DNA of 64,000 nucleotides, from positions 1-64,000 of the forward strand of contig NZ_MVHT01000003.1 of assembly GCF_002086275.1 (NCBI RefSeq), given 5' to 3'. Source of the DNA: Mycobacterium intermedium (GTDB taxonomy: Bacteria; Actinomycetota; Actinomycetes; Mycobacteriales; Mycobacteriaceae). This document shows positions 36,229-43,747 of the stretch, in pieces. The notes below the pieces were generated by a model. That model was given only the letters and a program-made list of their open reading frames with translations. It was not told the DNA's origin and did not search any database. Within the stretch, counting starts at the first letter, position 1; the number at the start of each line of letters is the position of its first letter. A program made the position numbers and the translations under genes.

Positions 36229-37385
36229 CCAGCCTGTTCCGCCGAGCTCAGGCCCAGTTCCTCGAGCACCTCTTCGGTGTGCGCACCCAACTCCGGGGCC
36301 GGCCCCCCGACGCGGCCCGGCGTGCGGGAAAACCAGGTCGGCACGCCCGGAAAGCGAACCGTTCCGTATGCGCTGTCGACGGTCTCGAAGAATCCCACGG
36401 CTTCGAGTTGCGGATCGTGCAGCAACTCGGCGGGGCTGGACAGTGCCGATGCCGGTATCTGCAGTTCGCGCAGCAAATCCAACCATTCGTTCGTGGTGCG
36501 CTCGGCGAACGTCTCGGCCAGCAGCCCGTACACGGTGTCGATGTGACGCGCCCGCCCCTCGAGCGTCGCGTAGACGTCGCTGGCCCACGCCGGTCGCACG
36601 GCGTCGATGAACGCGGCCCAGTGCCTGTCGTTGTAGACCAATGCCGCGAGGTAACCGTCTTTGGTGCGATACGGCCGCCGGTTGGGTGCGACCGCGCGCG
36701 GATACACCGCCGGCCCCAACGGTGGCTCGAAGATCGCCCCGTTGATGTGCTCGACCAGCATGAACGACGCCATCGCCTCGAACATGCCGACTTCCACCTC
36801 TTGCCCCTCGCCGGTGCGTTCCCGGTGGAAAAGTGCCATCGTGGTCGCATACAGCGCGGTCAGGCCGGCGACCTTGTCCGCCAGGATGGTTCCGACGTAA
36901 TCGGCCTCGCCGGTCAGTTGCTGCTGCACCGAGGGCAGCCCACAGGCCGCTTGGATCGTGTCGTCATATGCCGGTAGGTCCCGGTTCGGCCCGCGCCGCC
37001 CGTAGCCGTAGCAGTTGGTGTACACGATGGTCGGGTTGACCGCCGCGACGTCGGCGTAGCTCAGGCCGAGTCGGGCGATCGCCTTGGCCCGCATCGAGTG
37101 GATGAACACGTCCGCGCGTTCGATCAGCGCACGCATCGCGGTCTGGCCGGCTTCCGACTTCAGGTCGAGGGTGATACCACGCTTGCCACGGTTGACGTTG
37201 ACGAACACCCCGCTCATCCCGGGAACGGGCCCGGTCGAGACGTACCGGGTGTCGTCACCCTGCGGGGGTTCGATCTTGATCACGTCGGCGCCCATGTCGG
37301 CCATGATCTGAGTGCAGTACGGTCCCATCACCATCGCAGTCAGATCGACGACGCGCACACCGGCCAGCGGCCCTGACCTAGACAT
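36225..37385 (-). CDS. CaiB/BaiF family III CoA-transferase
   Basis: A 386-residue type III CoA-transferase. Typical blocks are 'PLAGVRVVDLTAMVMGPYCT', 'ADMGADVIKIEPPQGDDTR', 'NRGKRGITLDLKSEAGQ', the catalytic Asp region 'GRRGPNRDLPAYDDTIQA', and 'TGEGQEVEVGMFEAMASFML'. It moves CoA between acids and so activates a carboxylic acid intermediate. It is the last gene of the minus-strand oxidative operon; its start overlaps the SDR stop by 8 nt. ATG 37385 gives the family start 'MSRSGPLAGVRV'. Confidence 0.9.
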   Translation of the reverse strand: MSRSGPLAGVRVVDLTAMVMGPYCTQIMADMGADVIKIEPPQGDDTRYVSTGPVPGMSGVFVNVNRGKRGITLDLKSEAGQTAMRALIERADVFIHSMRAKAIARLGLSYADVAAVNPTIVYTNCYGYGRRGPNRDLPAYDDTIQAACGLPSVQQQLTGEADYVGTILADKVAGLTALYATTMALFHRERTGEGQEVEVGMFEAMASFMLVEHINGAIFEPPLGPAVYPRAVAPNRRPYRTKDGYLAALVYNDRHWAAFIDAVRPAWASDVYATLEGRARHIDTVYGLLAETFAERTTNEWLDLLRELQIPASALSSPAELLHDPQLEAVGFFETVDSAYGTVRFPGVPTWFSRTPGRVGGPAPELGAHTEEVLEELGLSSAEQAG

Positions 37386-38313
37386 GCTGCGCCCTCTCCC
37401 TGTTCGCCCATGCTGCCGAGTCGAAGCTATACCGGATGTGCTCGGCATGCCCGCTGGGGACGACGGGGAAGATCAGCGGCGCGGACAGGTCCCGGATCGC
37501 GTAGAGCTGTTCGGCGACGTTCTCAATTGACCACGAGCGTCGCTGCACGCCAGGCGTTTCGGCGACAAACGCCCTGGCCACCCGACCCGCGATGGCGATC
37601 AGCATCTCGCCGTTGACCGGGCAGGACTCATGAGCCAGTAGGCCCACCACGGGCGCCACCAGATCCGTCCCCATCGGCGGGTAGGCCGAAATGTCCAGGC
37701 CATCAGCCATTCTGGTCACCGCGGACGGGACGATGACGTTGCACAAGACCCCGTCCGCCGCCCCCTCGAGGGCGGCGACGTTGGACAGCCCAACCAGGCC
37801 CGCCTTGGCGGCCGCGTAGTTGGCCACGCCGTGATTGCCGTACAGTCCGCCGATCGAGGAGGTCAACACGATACGGCCGTACCCGGCGTCGCACATGACC
37901 GGGAAGGCGGGCCGCACCACGTGGAACGCGCCGCGCAGGTGCACGTCGATGACGGCATCGAAGTCCTCGTCGCTCATCTCCTTCAACGACGCGCGCCGCA
38001 CGTTGCCGGCGTTGTGGATGAGGATGTCGATGCGGCCGTACTGATCCAAGGCGGTCTGGATGATCGCCCTGCCGCCCGCGGCCGTCGTCACCGACTCGAC
38101 GCAGGCGGTCGCTTCCCCTCCGGACGCGGCGATTTCGTCCACCACCTTGTGCGCCGGCGACGGGTCCGTGCCGTCACCGGTCAGCGTGCCCCCGGTGTCG
38201 TTGACCACGACCTTGGCGCCCCTGGCCGCCAGCATCAACGCGTAGGCGCGGCCCAAACCGCGCCCGGCGCCGGTCACCACGGCGACGCGATTGTCGAATC
38301 TCAACTCGCCCAT
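37378..38313 (-). CDS. SDR oxidoreductase with C-terminal extension (MFE-2 dehydrogenase-like)
   Basis: A 311-residue short-chain dehydrogenase. The cofactor loop is 'VVTGAGRGLGRAYALMLAARGAKVVVND', then NAGN, S (LTSSIGG) and Y-AAA-K. The Asn-Asp after strand 2 and the insert 'TGGTLTGDGTDPSPAHKVVDEI' resemble the dehydrogenase part of peroxisomal-type multifunctional enzyme 2, whose substrates are 3-hydroxyacyl-CoAs. ATG 38313 overlaps the monooxygenase stop (ATGA); a GTG one codon earlier is possible. A beta-oxidation-like step on a ring-opened product would fit the operon. Confidence 0.87.
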   Translation of the reverse strand: MGELRFDNRVAVVTGAGRGLGRAYALMLAARGAKVVVNDTGGTLTGDGTDPSPAHKVVDEIAASGGEATACVESVTTAAGGRAIIQTALDQYGRIDILIHNAGNVRRASLKEMSDEDFDAVIDVHLRGAFHVVRPAFPVMCDAGYGRIVLTSSIGGLYGNHGVANYAAAKAGLVGLSNVAALEGAADGVLCNVIVPSAVTRMADGLDISAYPPMGTDLVAPVVGLLAHESCPVNGEMLIAIAGRVARAFVAETPGVQRRSWSIENVAEQLYAIRDLSAPLIFPVVPSGHAEHIRYSFDSAAWANRERAQHV

Positions 38314-40172
38314 CACGTTTCCAGATCGAGCCCGGCGAGATCACCCTTGGCGCGCCACTCGGCCAGCAGGTCGCCGAAGGCGTAGAAGCCGGGTCCGTAG
38401 GGTTCGCCGAGGTGCGAACGGATGCCCTCGCCGTCGGCAGTCCCCTTGCCGCCGCCCTCATTGTTGTAATAACCCGGCGTGCATTCCAGGTCGAATGCGG
38501 AGTTGTCGATCGCGGTCTCCCGGATGGTCTGACACCAATTGTCTTGGGCCTCTTGGGCTGGCTCCACCGTCGTCGCTCCCCGCGCCAGGGCTTCGGCGAT
38601 GATGTAGGCAATGTGCTCGCCCTGCAGTTCGTAGTTGGCGGCGATGTTCGCGGATATGCCCACCTGGGTGAAACCGGTGAAGAACTGGTTGGGGAACCCG
38701 CGGGTGGTGAACCCGTGCAGTGTCTTGTAGCCGTCGCGCCAATGGTCGAACAGCGACACGCCGTTGCGTCCTTCGATCGTGTCGATGGAGTAGCGGCGGC
38801 TGATCTCCGTCGTGATCTCGAACCCGCTGGCGTAGATGATGCAATCCACCTCGTACTCAATGCCGTTGGCTACCAAGCCTTTTTCGGTGGCCCGTTCGAC
38901 GCCCCTGGTTGACGACACATCCACCAACGTCACGTTGGGCCGGTTGAAGGTCTGCAGGTATTCGTCGTTGGTACACGGCCTCTTGCACAGGAACCGGTAG
39001 TAGGGCTTGAGCGCCTCGGCGGTCTCGGGGTCATCCACGATGCTCTCGATGCGGCGCCGCAACCGCTCCATCAACTTGTAGTCTTCTTCCTCGTTGATGG
39101 CCATGAACTGCTCGGGGGTCATCGATGCGGGATCGTCCAGCTCAAGCACCCGGGCCGCGGTGTTGCGGCCGAGTTCAGTCCAGAAGTCACACACGTAATC
39201 GGGCTGGCCCGGCGCCATTCCTTCGAAGGTCCAGGAATGGAAGTTGCGTTGCCGCTCCTTCTGCCAGCCCGGCTTCAGCGTTTTGACCCACTCGGGATCC
39301 GTCGGCCTGTTGTTGCGCGGGCCGACAGACGAGGGGGTGCGCTGGAATACGTAGAGGTGCTTGGCATCCCGGCCCAGGAACGGCACGATCTGCACGGCGC
39401 TCGCCCCGGTGCCCACCACGGCGACGCGCTTGTCGGCAAGCTTGTGCAGCCCGCCGTTGCTGTCTCCTCCGGTGTACTCGTAGTCCCAGCGCGACGAATG
39501 AAAGCTGTGTCCTTTGAAATTCTTGATGCCCGGGATACCCGGCAGCTTCGGTCTGTGGAACGGGCCCGAGGCCATCACCACGAACCGGGCCCGAATGTCG
39601 TCGTCCCGATTGGTGCCGACCCGCCACCGCTTGAGCTCCTCGTCCCAGTTCAGCGCCCGTACCTGGGTTGAGAAGATGGCGGAATCGTAGAGGCCGTAGT
39701 GCTTTCCGATCCGCCGGCAATGTTCGTAGATTTCGGTGCCGTCGGCGAACTTCTTGCTCGGGATGTAGTTGAGCTCTTCCAGTAGCGGTATGTAGCAGTA
39801 GGATTCGTTGTCGCACTGCAGTCCGGGATAACGGTTCCAGTACCACACCCCGCCGAAGTCGCCGCCTAGCTCGATGATTCGGACGTCCTCGACGCCGGCC
39901 TTCTTCAAATGAGCCGCACACAACAGGCCGCCGAAGCCACCGCCCAATACGACGACGTCGACGTCCGCCGAGATCGGGTCCCTGACCAAGGGCGGCGTGC
40001 GCGGGTCGGTTTCGTAAAAGTCCGCGAACTCTTCGACAAGTTCGATGTACTGCTTGGAACCTTCCGGACGCAACCGCTTTTCGCGTTCCTGCCGGTACTT
40101 CTCCCGCAGGGCGGGCAGGTCGATGTCCTCCGGCGTCGTCGTCGGTTGGCAATCAGAAGTAAAGCCGGTCAT
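38313..40172 (-). CDS. Baeyer-Villiger-type flavin monooxygenase
   Basis: A 619-residue FAD/NADPH monooxygenase. Two Rossmann motifs are seen (GGGFGG at 77-82 and GTGASA at 254-259). Between them is the Baeyer-Villiger fingerprint FxGxxxHxxxW, exactly present as F219, G221, H225 and W229. The extended N-terminus (about 70 residues) is like that of the PAMO/cyclopentadecanone class. The enzyme should insert oxygen next to a ketone, turning a cyclic ketone into a lactone. It is the fourth gene of the oxidative operon, joined to both neighbours by ATGA overlaps. Confidence 0.93.
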   Translation of the reverse strand: MTGFTSDCQPTTTPEDIDLPALREKYRQEREKRLRPEGSKQYIELVEEFADFYETDPRTPPLVRDPISADVDVVVLGGGFGGLLCAAHLKKAGVEDVRIIELGGDFGGVWYWNRYPGLQCDNESYCYIPLLEELNYIPSKKFADGTEIYEHCRRIGKHYGLYDSAIFSTQVRALNWDEELKRWRVGTNRDDDIRARFVVMASGPFHRPKLPGIPGIKNFKGHSFHSSRWDYEYTGGDSNGGLHKLADKRVAVVGTGASAVQIVPFLGRDAKHLYVFQRTPSSVGPRNNRPTDPEWVKTLKPGWQKERQRNFHSWTFEGMAPGQPDYVCDFWTELGRNTAARVLELDDPASMTPEQFMAINEEEDYKLMERLRRRIESIVDDPETAEALKPYYRFLCKRPCTNDEYLQTFNRPNVTLVDVSSTRGVERATEKGLVANGIEYEVDCIIYASGFEITTEISRRYSIDTIEGRNGVSLFDHWRDGYKTLHGFTTRGFPNQFFTGFTQVGISANIAANYELQGEHIAYIIAEALARGATTVEPAQEAQDNWCQTIRETAIDNSAFDLECTPGYYNNEGGGKGTADGEGIRSHLGEPYGPGFYAFGDLLAEWRAKGDLAGLDLET

Positions 40173-41359
40173 GCCAGTGCGTTCTCCGGTAGTGCGGCGC
40201 GGTGCAGCGGCGCGGCCATCTCCTGGACCGCGGGCAGTACCTCCTTGGCGAACAGCTTCGTGCTCGCCGTCGCCTCGTCGAACGGCATGGTGCCGAACTG
40301 CGGGACGATGGTCAGCTCACAGAACGAGCAAGCCTCCTGCGCCGCCTTGATTCGGTTGAAGATCTCCTCCGGTGTGCCGATCAGCAGGTTGGAAGCGTGA
40401 TAGCCGGGTGTTTTTGAGGGGCCTTTTGCGGGTCCATCTTGCGGGCCGGTGACCGAGGATGCGAGCACCGCCGTCGCCGTGGCCTCGCGCGCCGCATAGG
40501 CCTCATATCCCTTCACGCCCCGGAAGTTCGACGCGTCGGCGAATCCGTAGTGCACGGTGACATCCCGGTTCGCGGTCCAGATCCATTCCTCGGACTTGGC
40601 CGCATCTTCGGGGTCAGCCGAGCAATACATGAACATCACGTTCTTGGGCTGGCACGGCGGCAGGCCTTCCTCCTGGCGGAAGGTGTTGACCTTCTGCACT
40701 TCTCGGCCGGCGTCCTCGATGGGTTTGTTGCCGACGAACAGCGGCACCATGCCGCGGCGGGCGAGGATCTCCAGCGACTCCGCGGTCGATGATGAAGAGT
40801 AGATGCGGGAGAACAGGTCTCGACTCTTCGGTTCGGGCCGCAGCGACATCTCCGGCACCTTGAAGATCTCGCCCTCGTAGGCGAACCGCTCTCCCGAGAA
40901 GGCCAGCTGGAGGATGTCCAGGGTCTCGTTGAAGCGCTGCCGGCTTTCCTCGCGAGGCACCCCGACGGCGTCGAACTCGCCCTTCGACACGCCGCGCCCG
41001 ATCCCGATGGTGTCGTAACGTCCGTTGGAGATGATGTCGAGGTAGGCGATCTGGTGCGCCAACCGGATGGGGTGCCACCAGGGCGCGACGGCGACGAACG
41101 TGCCAAGACTCACCCGTTCGGTGCGCCCGGCGAAGTAGCTCAACGCCTGAATCGGGTTGGGGGTCATGCCATATGGTGTTCCACAGTGCTCGGGCATCCA
41201 AATGCCGTCAAACCCCAGCGGTTCGGCCAGGTCGGCAATCGCGAGCGTGCCCTGCACACATTCCCAGTCGGGGGTCGCGGGCGGACTACTGAAATCTTCG
41301 GCAAGCACGCGGTCCCAGTCGCGGGAGTTGTGCGCGCCGAATCCGAGATTGACTTTCAT
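40169..41359 (-). CDS. LLM-class flavin/F420 oxidoreductase
   Basis: A 396-residue luciferase-like protein. Landmarks are 'LGFDGIWMPEHCGTPYGMTP', 'ISNGRYDTIGIGRGVSKGEF' and 'LLIGTPEEIFNRIKAAQEACSF'. The sequence around 'HPIRLAHQIAYLDIISNGR' resembles two-component FMN monooxygenases (alkanal/limonene or camphor-ketone type) more than F420 dehydrogenases, but cofactor choice cannot be read from sequence alone. It lies between the Rieske oxygenase and Baeyer-Villiger genes in the oxidative operon, with a 4-nt overlap downstream. Confidence 0.87.
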   Translation of the reverse strand: MKVNLGFGAHNSRDWDRVLAEDFSSPPATPDWECVQGTLAIADLAEPLGFDGIWMPEHCGTPYGMTPNPIQALSYFAGRTERVSLGTFVAVAPWWHPIRLAHQIAYLDIISNGRYDTIGIGRGVSKGEFDAVGVPREESRQRFNETLDILQLAFSGERFAYEGEIFKVPEMSLRPEPKSRDLFSRIYSSSSTAESLEILARRGMVPLFVGNKPIEDAGREVQKVNTFRQEEGLPPCQPKNVMFMYCSADPEDAAKSEEWIWTANRDVTVHYGFADASNFRGVKGYEAYAAREATATAVLASSVTGPQDGPAKGPSKTPGYHASNLLIGTPEEIFNRIKAAQEACSFCELTIVPQFGTMPFDEATASTKLFAKEVLPAVQEMAAPLHRAALPENALA

Positions 41360-41362
41360 TGC

Positions 41363-42730
41363 TCAGCCCTCTTTCCGGTGACGGGTCAGCTCGGTCGGTG
41401 CGCCGGTGCCCATGTATTTGGCCAGATTTCGATGCAGATTGGCGGTGCTGCGTTCCATGTAGGGGTTGGGCCTGGGGCCGCGGAAGCCCAGCGACTTCAT
41501 GCCTTGTTGAACTGCGGCCATGTTGGAGAAGTCCTGCGGCAGTACGGTGCGCCAGCTCGGGTCATCCGGCGGAGCGTACACCCACTCGGTTTCCGGCTCT
41601 TCGCCTTTCGGGTAGAGCTCGTAGCAGGATGCTTCGAAGATGCACTGGTCGGGATCGTAACCGTGCGGGCGAGCGCTGTAGCACAGGGCGGTGGTAAGGC
41701 CCTGCCCGATCTGGAAGTTCGGAAAGATCTGCCAGGCCGTGCCGCTCTTGGCCAGGTGTTCGGGATCGATGGTCGGCCAGATCACTCCCCGGGCGGCGTC
41801 GTCACGTCGCGCCGAGTTGAGCCAATGGCTGAGCACTTTGTCCGCCGGCGCGTCCGCGGGCAACTCGTCGACCAGTCGTTGCGCCGCGTCCACCAGCGTC
41901 TTGGTGGTGGTCGCATTGGTTTCTTCCAGTGTGTAGAGCTGCATTTCAGCGGTTGAGACGCGGGGGTCCGCACCGGTGCCGAGCCGGATCTTCGACTTGG
42001 TCTCCGATAGGTCTTCTGGCGCGTCGTAGCCGATGTTGCTGTGCTTACCCTGCACGGCGGCCCAGCCGCGGAAATTGCCGAACTTGTTGAACTGGGGATG
42101 CGTGGTGGCGACATGGTAGGTCTCGTTGAAGGCCTCCATCGCCACCTTCCAGTTGCACTGGAAATGCAGCCATTTCCGCCACTTGCAGCGCATGTTCTGC
42201 AGTCCGAACGGATCGAGCATGGTGGCCGCGGGCTCAAGGTAGTCCCGCAGCGGCTCGGCGTCGGGGTCCATGTTGATCCAGATCCAACCACCCCAGGTGT
42301 CGACGTGGACCGACGCCAGACGGGTGTTGTCGGCTGTCAGCGCACCCTGCCAATCCTGCTTCTCGGGAATGTGGATGCAGTTGCCGTCCTGGTCGTAGGT
42401 CCAGCCGTGAAACCCGCAGACGAATGACTTCTTGTGTCCGCAAGCACTTTTGGCCCCTGACGGGGTATCCACCAGCCGGCGGCCGCGGTGCACGCAGACG
42501 TTGTGGTGGGCCTTGAAAGTGTTCTCCCCGGTGCGTACCACCAGGATCGAGTCGTCCAGGATGTCGTAGGTGAGGTAGCTGCCCACCTTCGGCAGGTCCT
42601 CGACACGCCCGACCTGTTGCCACACCTTGCGCCACAACTTGTCGCGTTCTGCGCGCAGGTAGTCCTCGGAGATGTAGGCCTCAACGCCGATCGAGACAGG
42701 CCCCGACAGTTGCCCGTTGGTGTCGGTCAC
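41363..42730 (-). CDS. Rieske non-heme iron oxygenase, large subunit
   Basis: A 455-residue ring-hydroxylating-type oxygenase. Rieske ligands are C79-x-H81 and C105-x2-H108 ('CVHRGRR' and 'CGFHGWTYD'). The mononuclear iron site begins with H206 and H211 in 'NETYHVATTHPQ'. It hydroxylates aromatic or alicyclic substrates. No reductase or ferredoxin gene lies in the operon, so electrons must come from elsewhere. The gene overlaps the upstream SDR (ATGA at 42727-42730) and ends 3 nt before the LLM start. Confidence 0.92.
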   Translation of the reverse strand: MTDTNGQLSGPVSIGVEAYISEDYLRAERDKLWRKVWQQVGRVEDLPKVGSYLTYDILDDSILVVRTGENTFKAHHNVCVHRGRRLVDTPSGAKSACGHKKSFVCGFHGWTYDQDGNCIHIPEKQDWQGALTADNTRLASVHVDTWGGWIWINMDPDAEPLRDYLEPAATMLDPFGLQNMRCKWRKWLHFQCNWKVAMEAFNETYHVATTHPQFNKFGNFRGWAAVQGKHSNIGYDAPEDLSETKSKIRLGTGADPRVSTAEMQLYTLEETNATTTKTLVDAAQRLVDELPADAPADKVLSHWLNSARRDDAARGVIWPTIDPEHLAKSGTAWQIFPNFQIGQGLTTALCYSARPHGYDPDQCIFEASCYELYPKGEEPETEWVYAPPDDPSWRTVLPQDFSNMAAVQQGMKSLGFRGPRPNPYMERSTANLHRNLAKYMGTGAPTELTRHRKEG

Positions 42731-43608
42731 GTCTCTCCTCCCTTCTCGTCCCAGCGCTTGATCGCGGCGCGAAACGATTCGTCCTTCAGGAACAGCGAGG
42801 TGTTATCGGCACCCAGGTGCCCCCACTTGAGGTTCAGGCCGCCGTCGACCAACAAGGTCTGTCCGGTGATGTAGCTGGACAGGTCCGAGAGCAGGAAGAG
42901 GATGGCGCCGGCCACCTCCTCGGGACGTCCCCGCCGTCCCATCGCGATCGCCTTGCGGTCCCGCTCGGGATCGTGGTCGGTGTAGGTGCGGGAGGCGGGC
43001 GTCTCGGTGACCCCGGGCGCGACGGCGTTGACCCGAATGCTGGTGCCGTCCTCGTCGCACGCCAGTTCCAGCGCCATCGTGCGGGTCACCGCGACGATGG
43101 CGGCTTTGGCGGTGCCGTAGGCGATGTGGAAGGGCGCGGTGTTCATGCCGCTGATCGAGGAGATGGAGACGATGGAGCCCGGGCGCCGTTGGCGTTTCAG
43201 TTCCGCGGCCACGGCCTGGCTCATGAAGAACATCGTCTCGAGATTGCAGGTGAACAGCTCCCGCCAATCGCTGCGCGTCACCCGGGTCGACGGCATCCAC
43301 GTCGACGGGTCCGCGCCCCCGGCCACATTGACCAGCCCATGCAGGTCGCCGTCGGCGCGACGCACCGCCGCCAACGTGGCACTCACGCCTTCGTCGGTGG
43401 AGGCGTCGGCGGCGACGGGCACCACCGCCAATCCCTCGTCCACCAGCGGGCCGACATGCCGATCGAGATTGTCCTGACCACGGCTCACCGCGACCACCGT
43501 CGCCCCCGCCTGCGCAACCAGGCGAGTCACGGTGGTGCCGATGCCGCCGCCGCCCGCGCCCGCGACTACGACGATGCGTCCGTCCAACCGGAACGGATCT
43601 ACCGACAT
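42727..43608 (-). CDS. SDR oxidoreductase, first gene of the oxidative operon
   Basis: A 293-residue short-chain dehydrogenase. Its cofactor loop has an extra Gly ('VVVAGAGGGGIGTTVTRLVA'), followed by NVAGG, S (SISSISG) and Y-GTA-K, and 'LSSYITGQTLLVDGGL' at the C-terminal side. ATG 43608 lies 5 nt from the palindrome TTGTCCGGACAA, so a bound regulator would block this promoter or start. A longer frame exists but crosses the palindrome. It is expected to oxidise an alcohol to a ketone, perhaps the substrate of the Baeyer-Villiger enzyme. Confidence 0.87.
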   Translation of the reverse strand: MSVDPFRLDGRIVVVAGAGGGGIGTTVTRLVAQAGATVVAVSRGQDNLDRHVGPLVDEGLAVVPVAADASTDEGVSATLAAVRRADGDLHGLVNVAGGADPSTWMPSTRVTRSDWRELFTCNLETMFFMSQAVAAELKRQRRPGSIVSISSISGMNTAPFHIAYGTAKAAIVAVTRTMALELACDEDGTSIRVNAVAPGVTETPASRTYTDHDPERDRKAIAMGRRGRPEEVAGAILFLLSDLSSYITGQTLLVDGGLNLKWGHLGADNTSLFLKDESFRAAIKRWDEKGGET

Positions 43609-43612
43609 CGAT

Positions 43613-43624
43613 TTGTCCGGACAA
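43613..43624. promoter_or_regulatory. HutC/GntR-type operator 1
   Basis: TTGTCCGGACAA is a perfect 12-bp palindrome with the general form of HutC-subfamily sites (the family pattern is near TGGTCTAGACCA). It ends directly upstream of the first gene of the oxidative operon. Confidence 0.6.
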
Positions 43625-43709
43625 GATAATGACGTGCACTCATCAGAGAGCATGATTCTCTTAGGTAGGCCAGGACGTCAAGGCTGGAAGGGTATCGGCT
43701 GTTCAGTAT

Positions 43710-43721
43710 TGTCTGGACCAC
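43710..43721. promoter_or_regulatory. HutC/GntR-type operator 2
   Basis: TTGTCTGGACCA matches operator 1 at 10 of 12 positions and lies 24-27 nt before the propeller-gene start. The two sites are 97 nt apart, in the 136-139-nt divergent gap. Confidence 0.55.
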
Positions 43722-43747
43722 GGATCGGTTGTAACGTCCGAGCCGTG

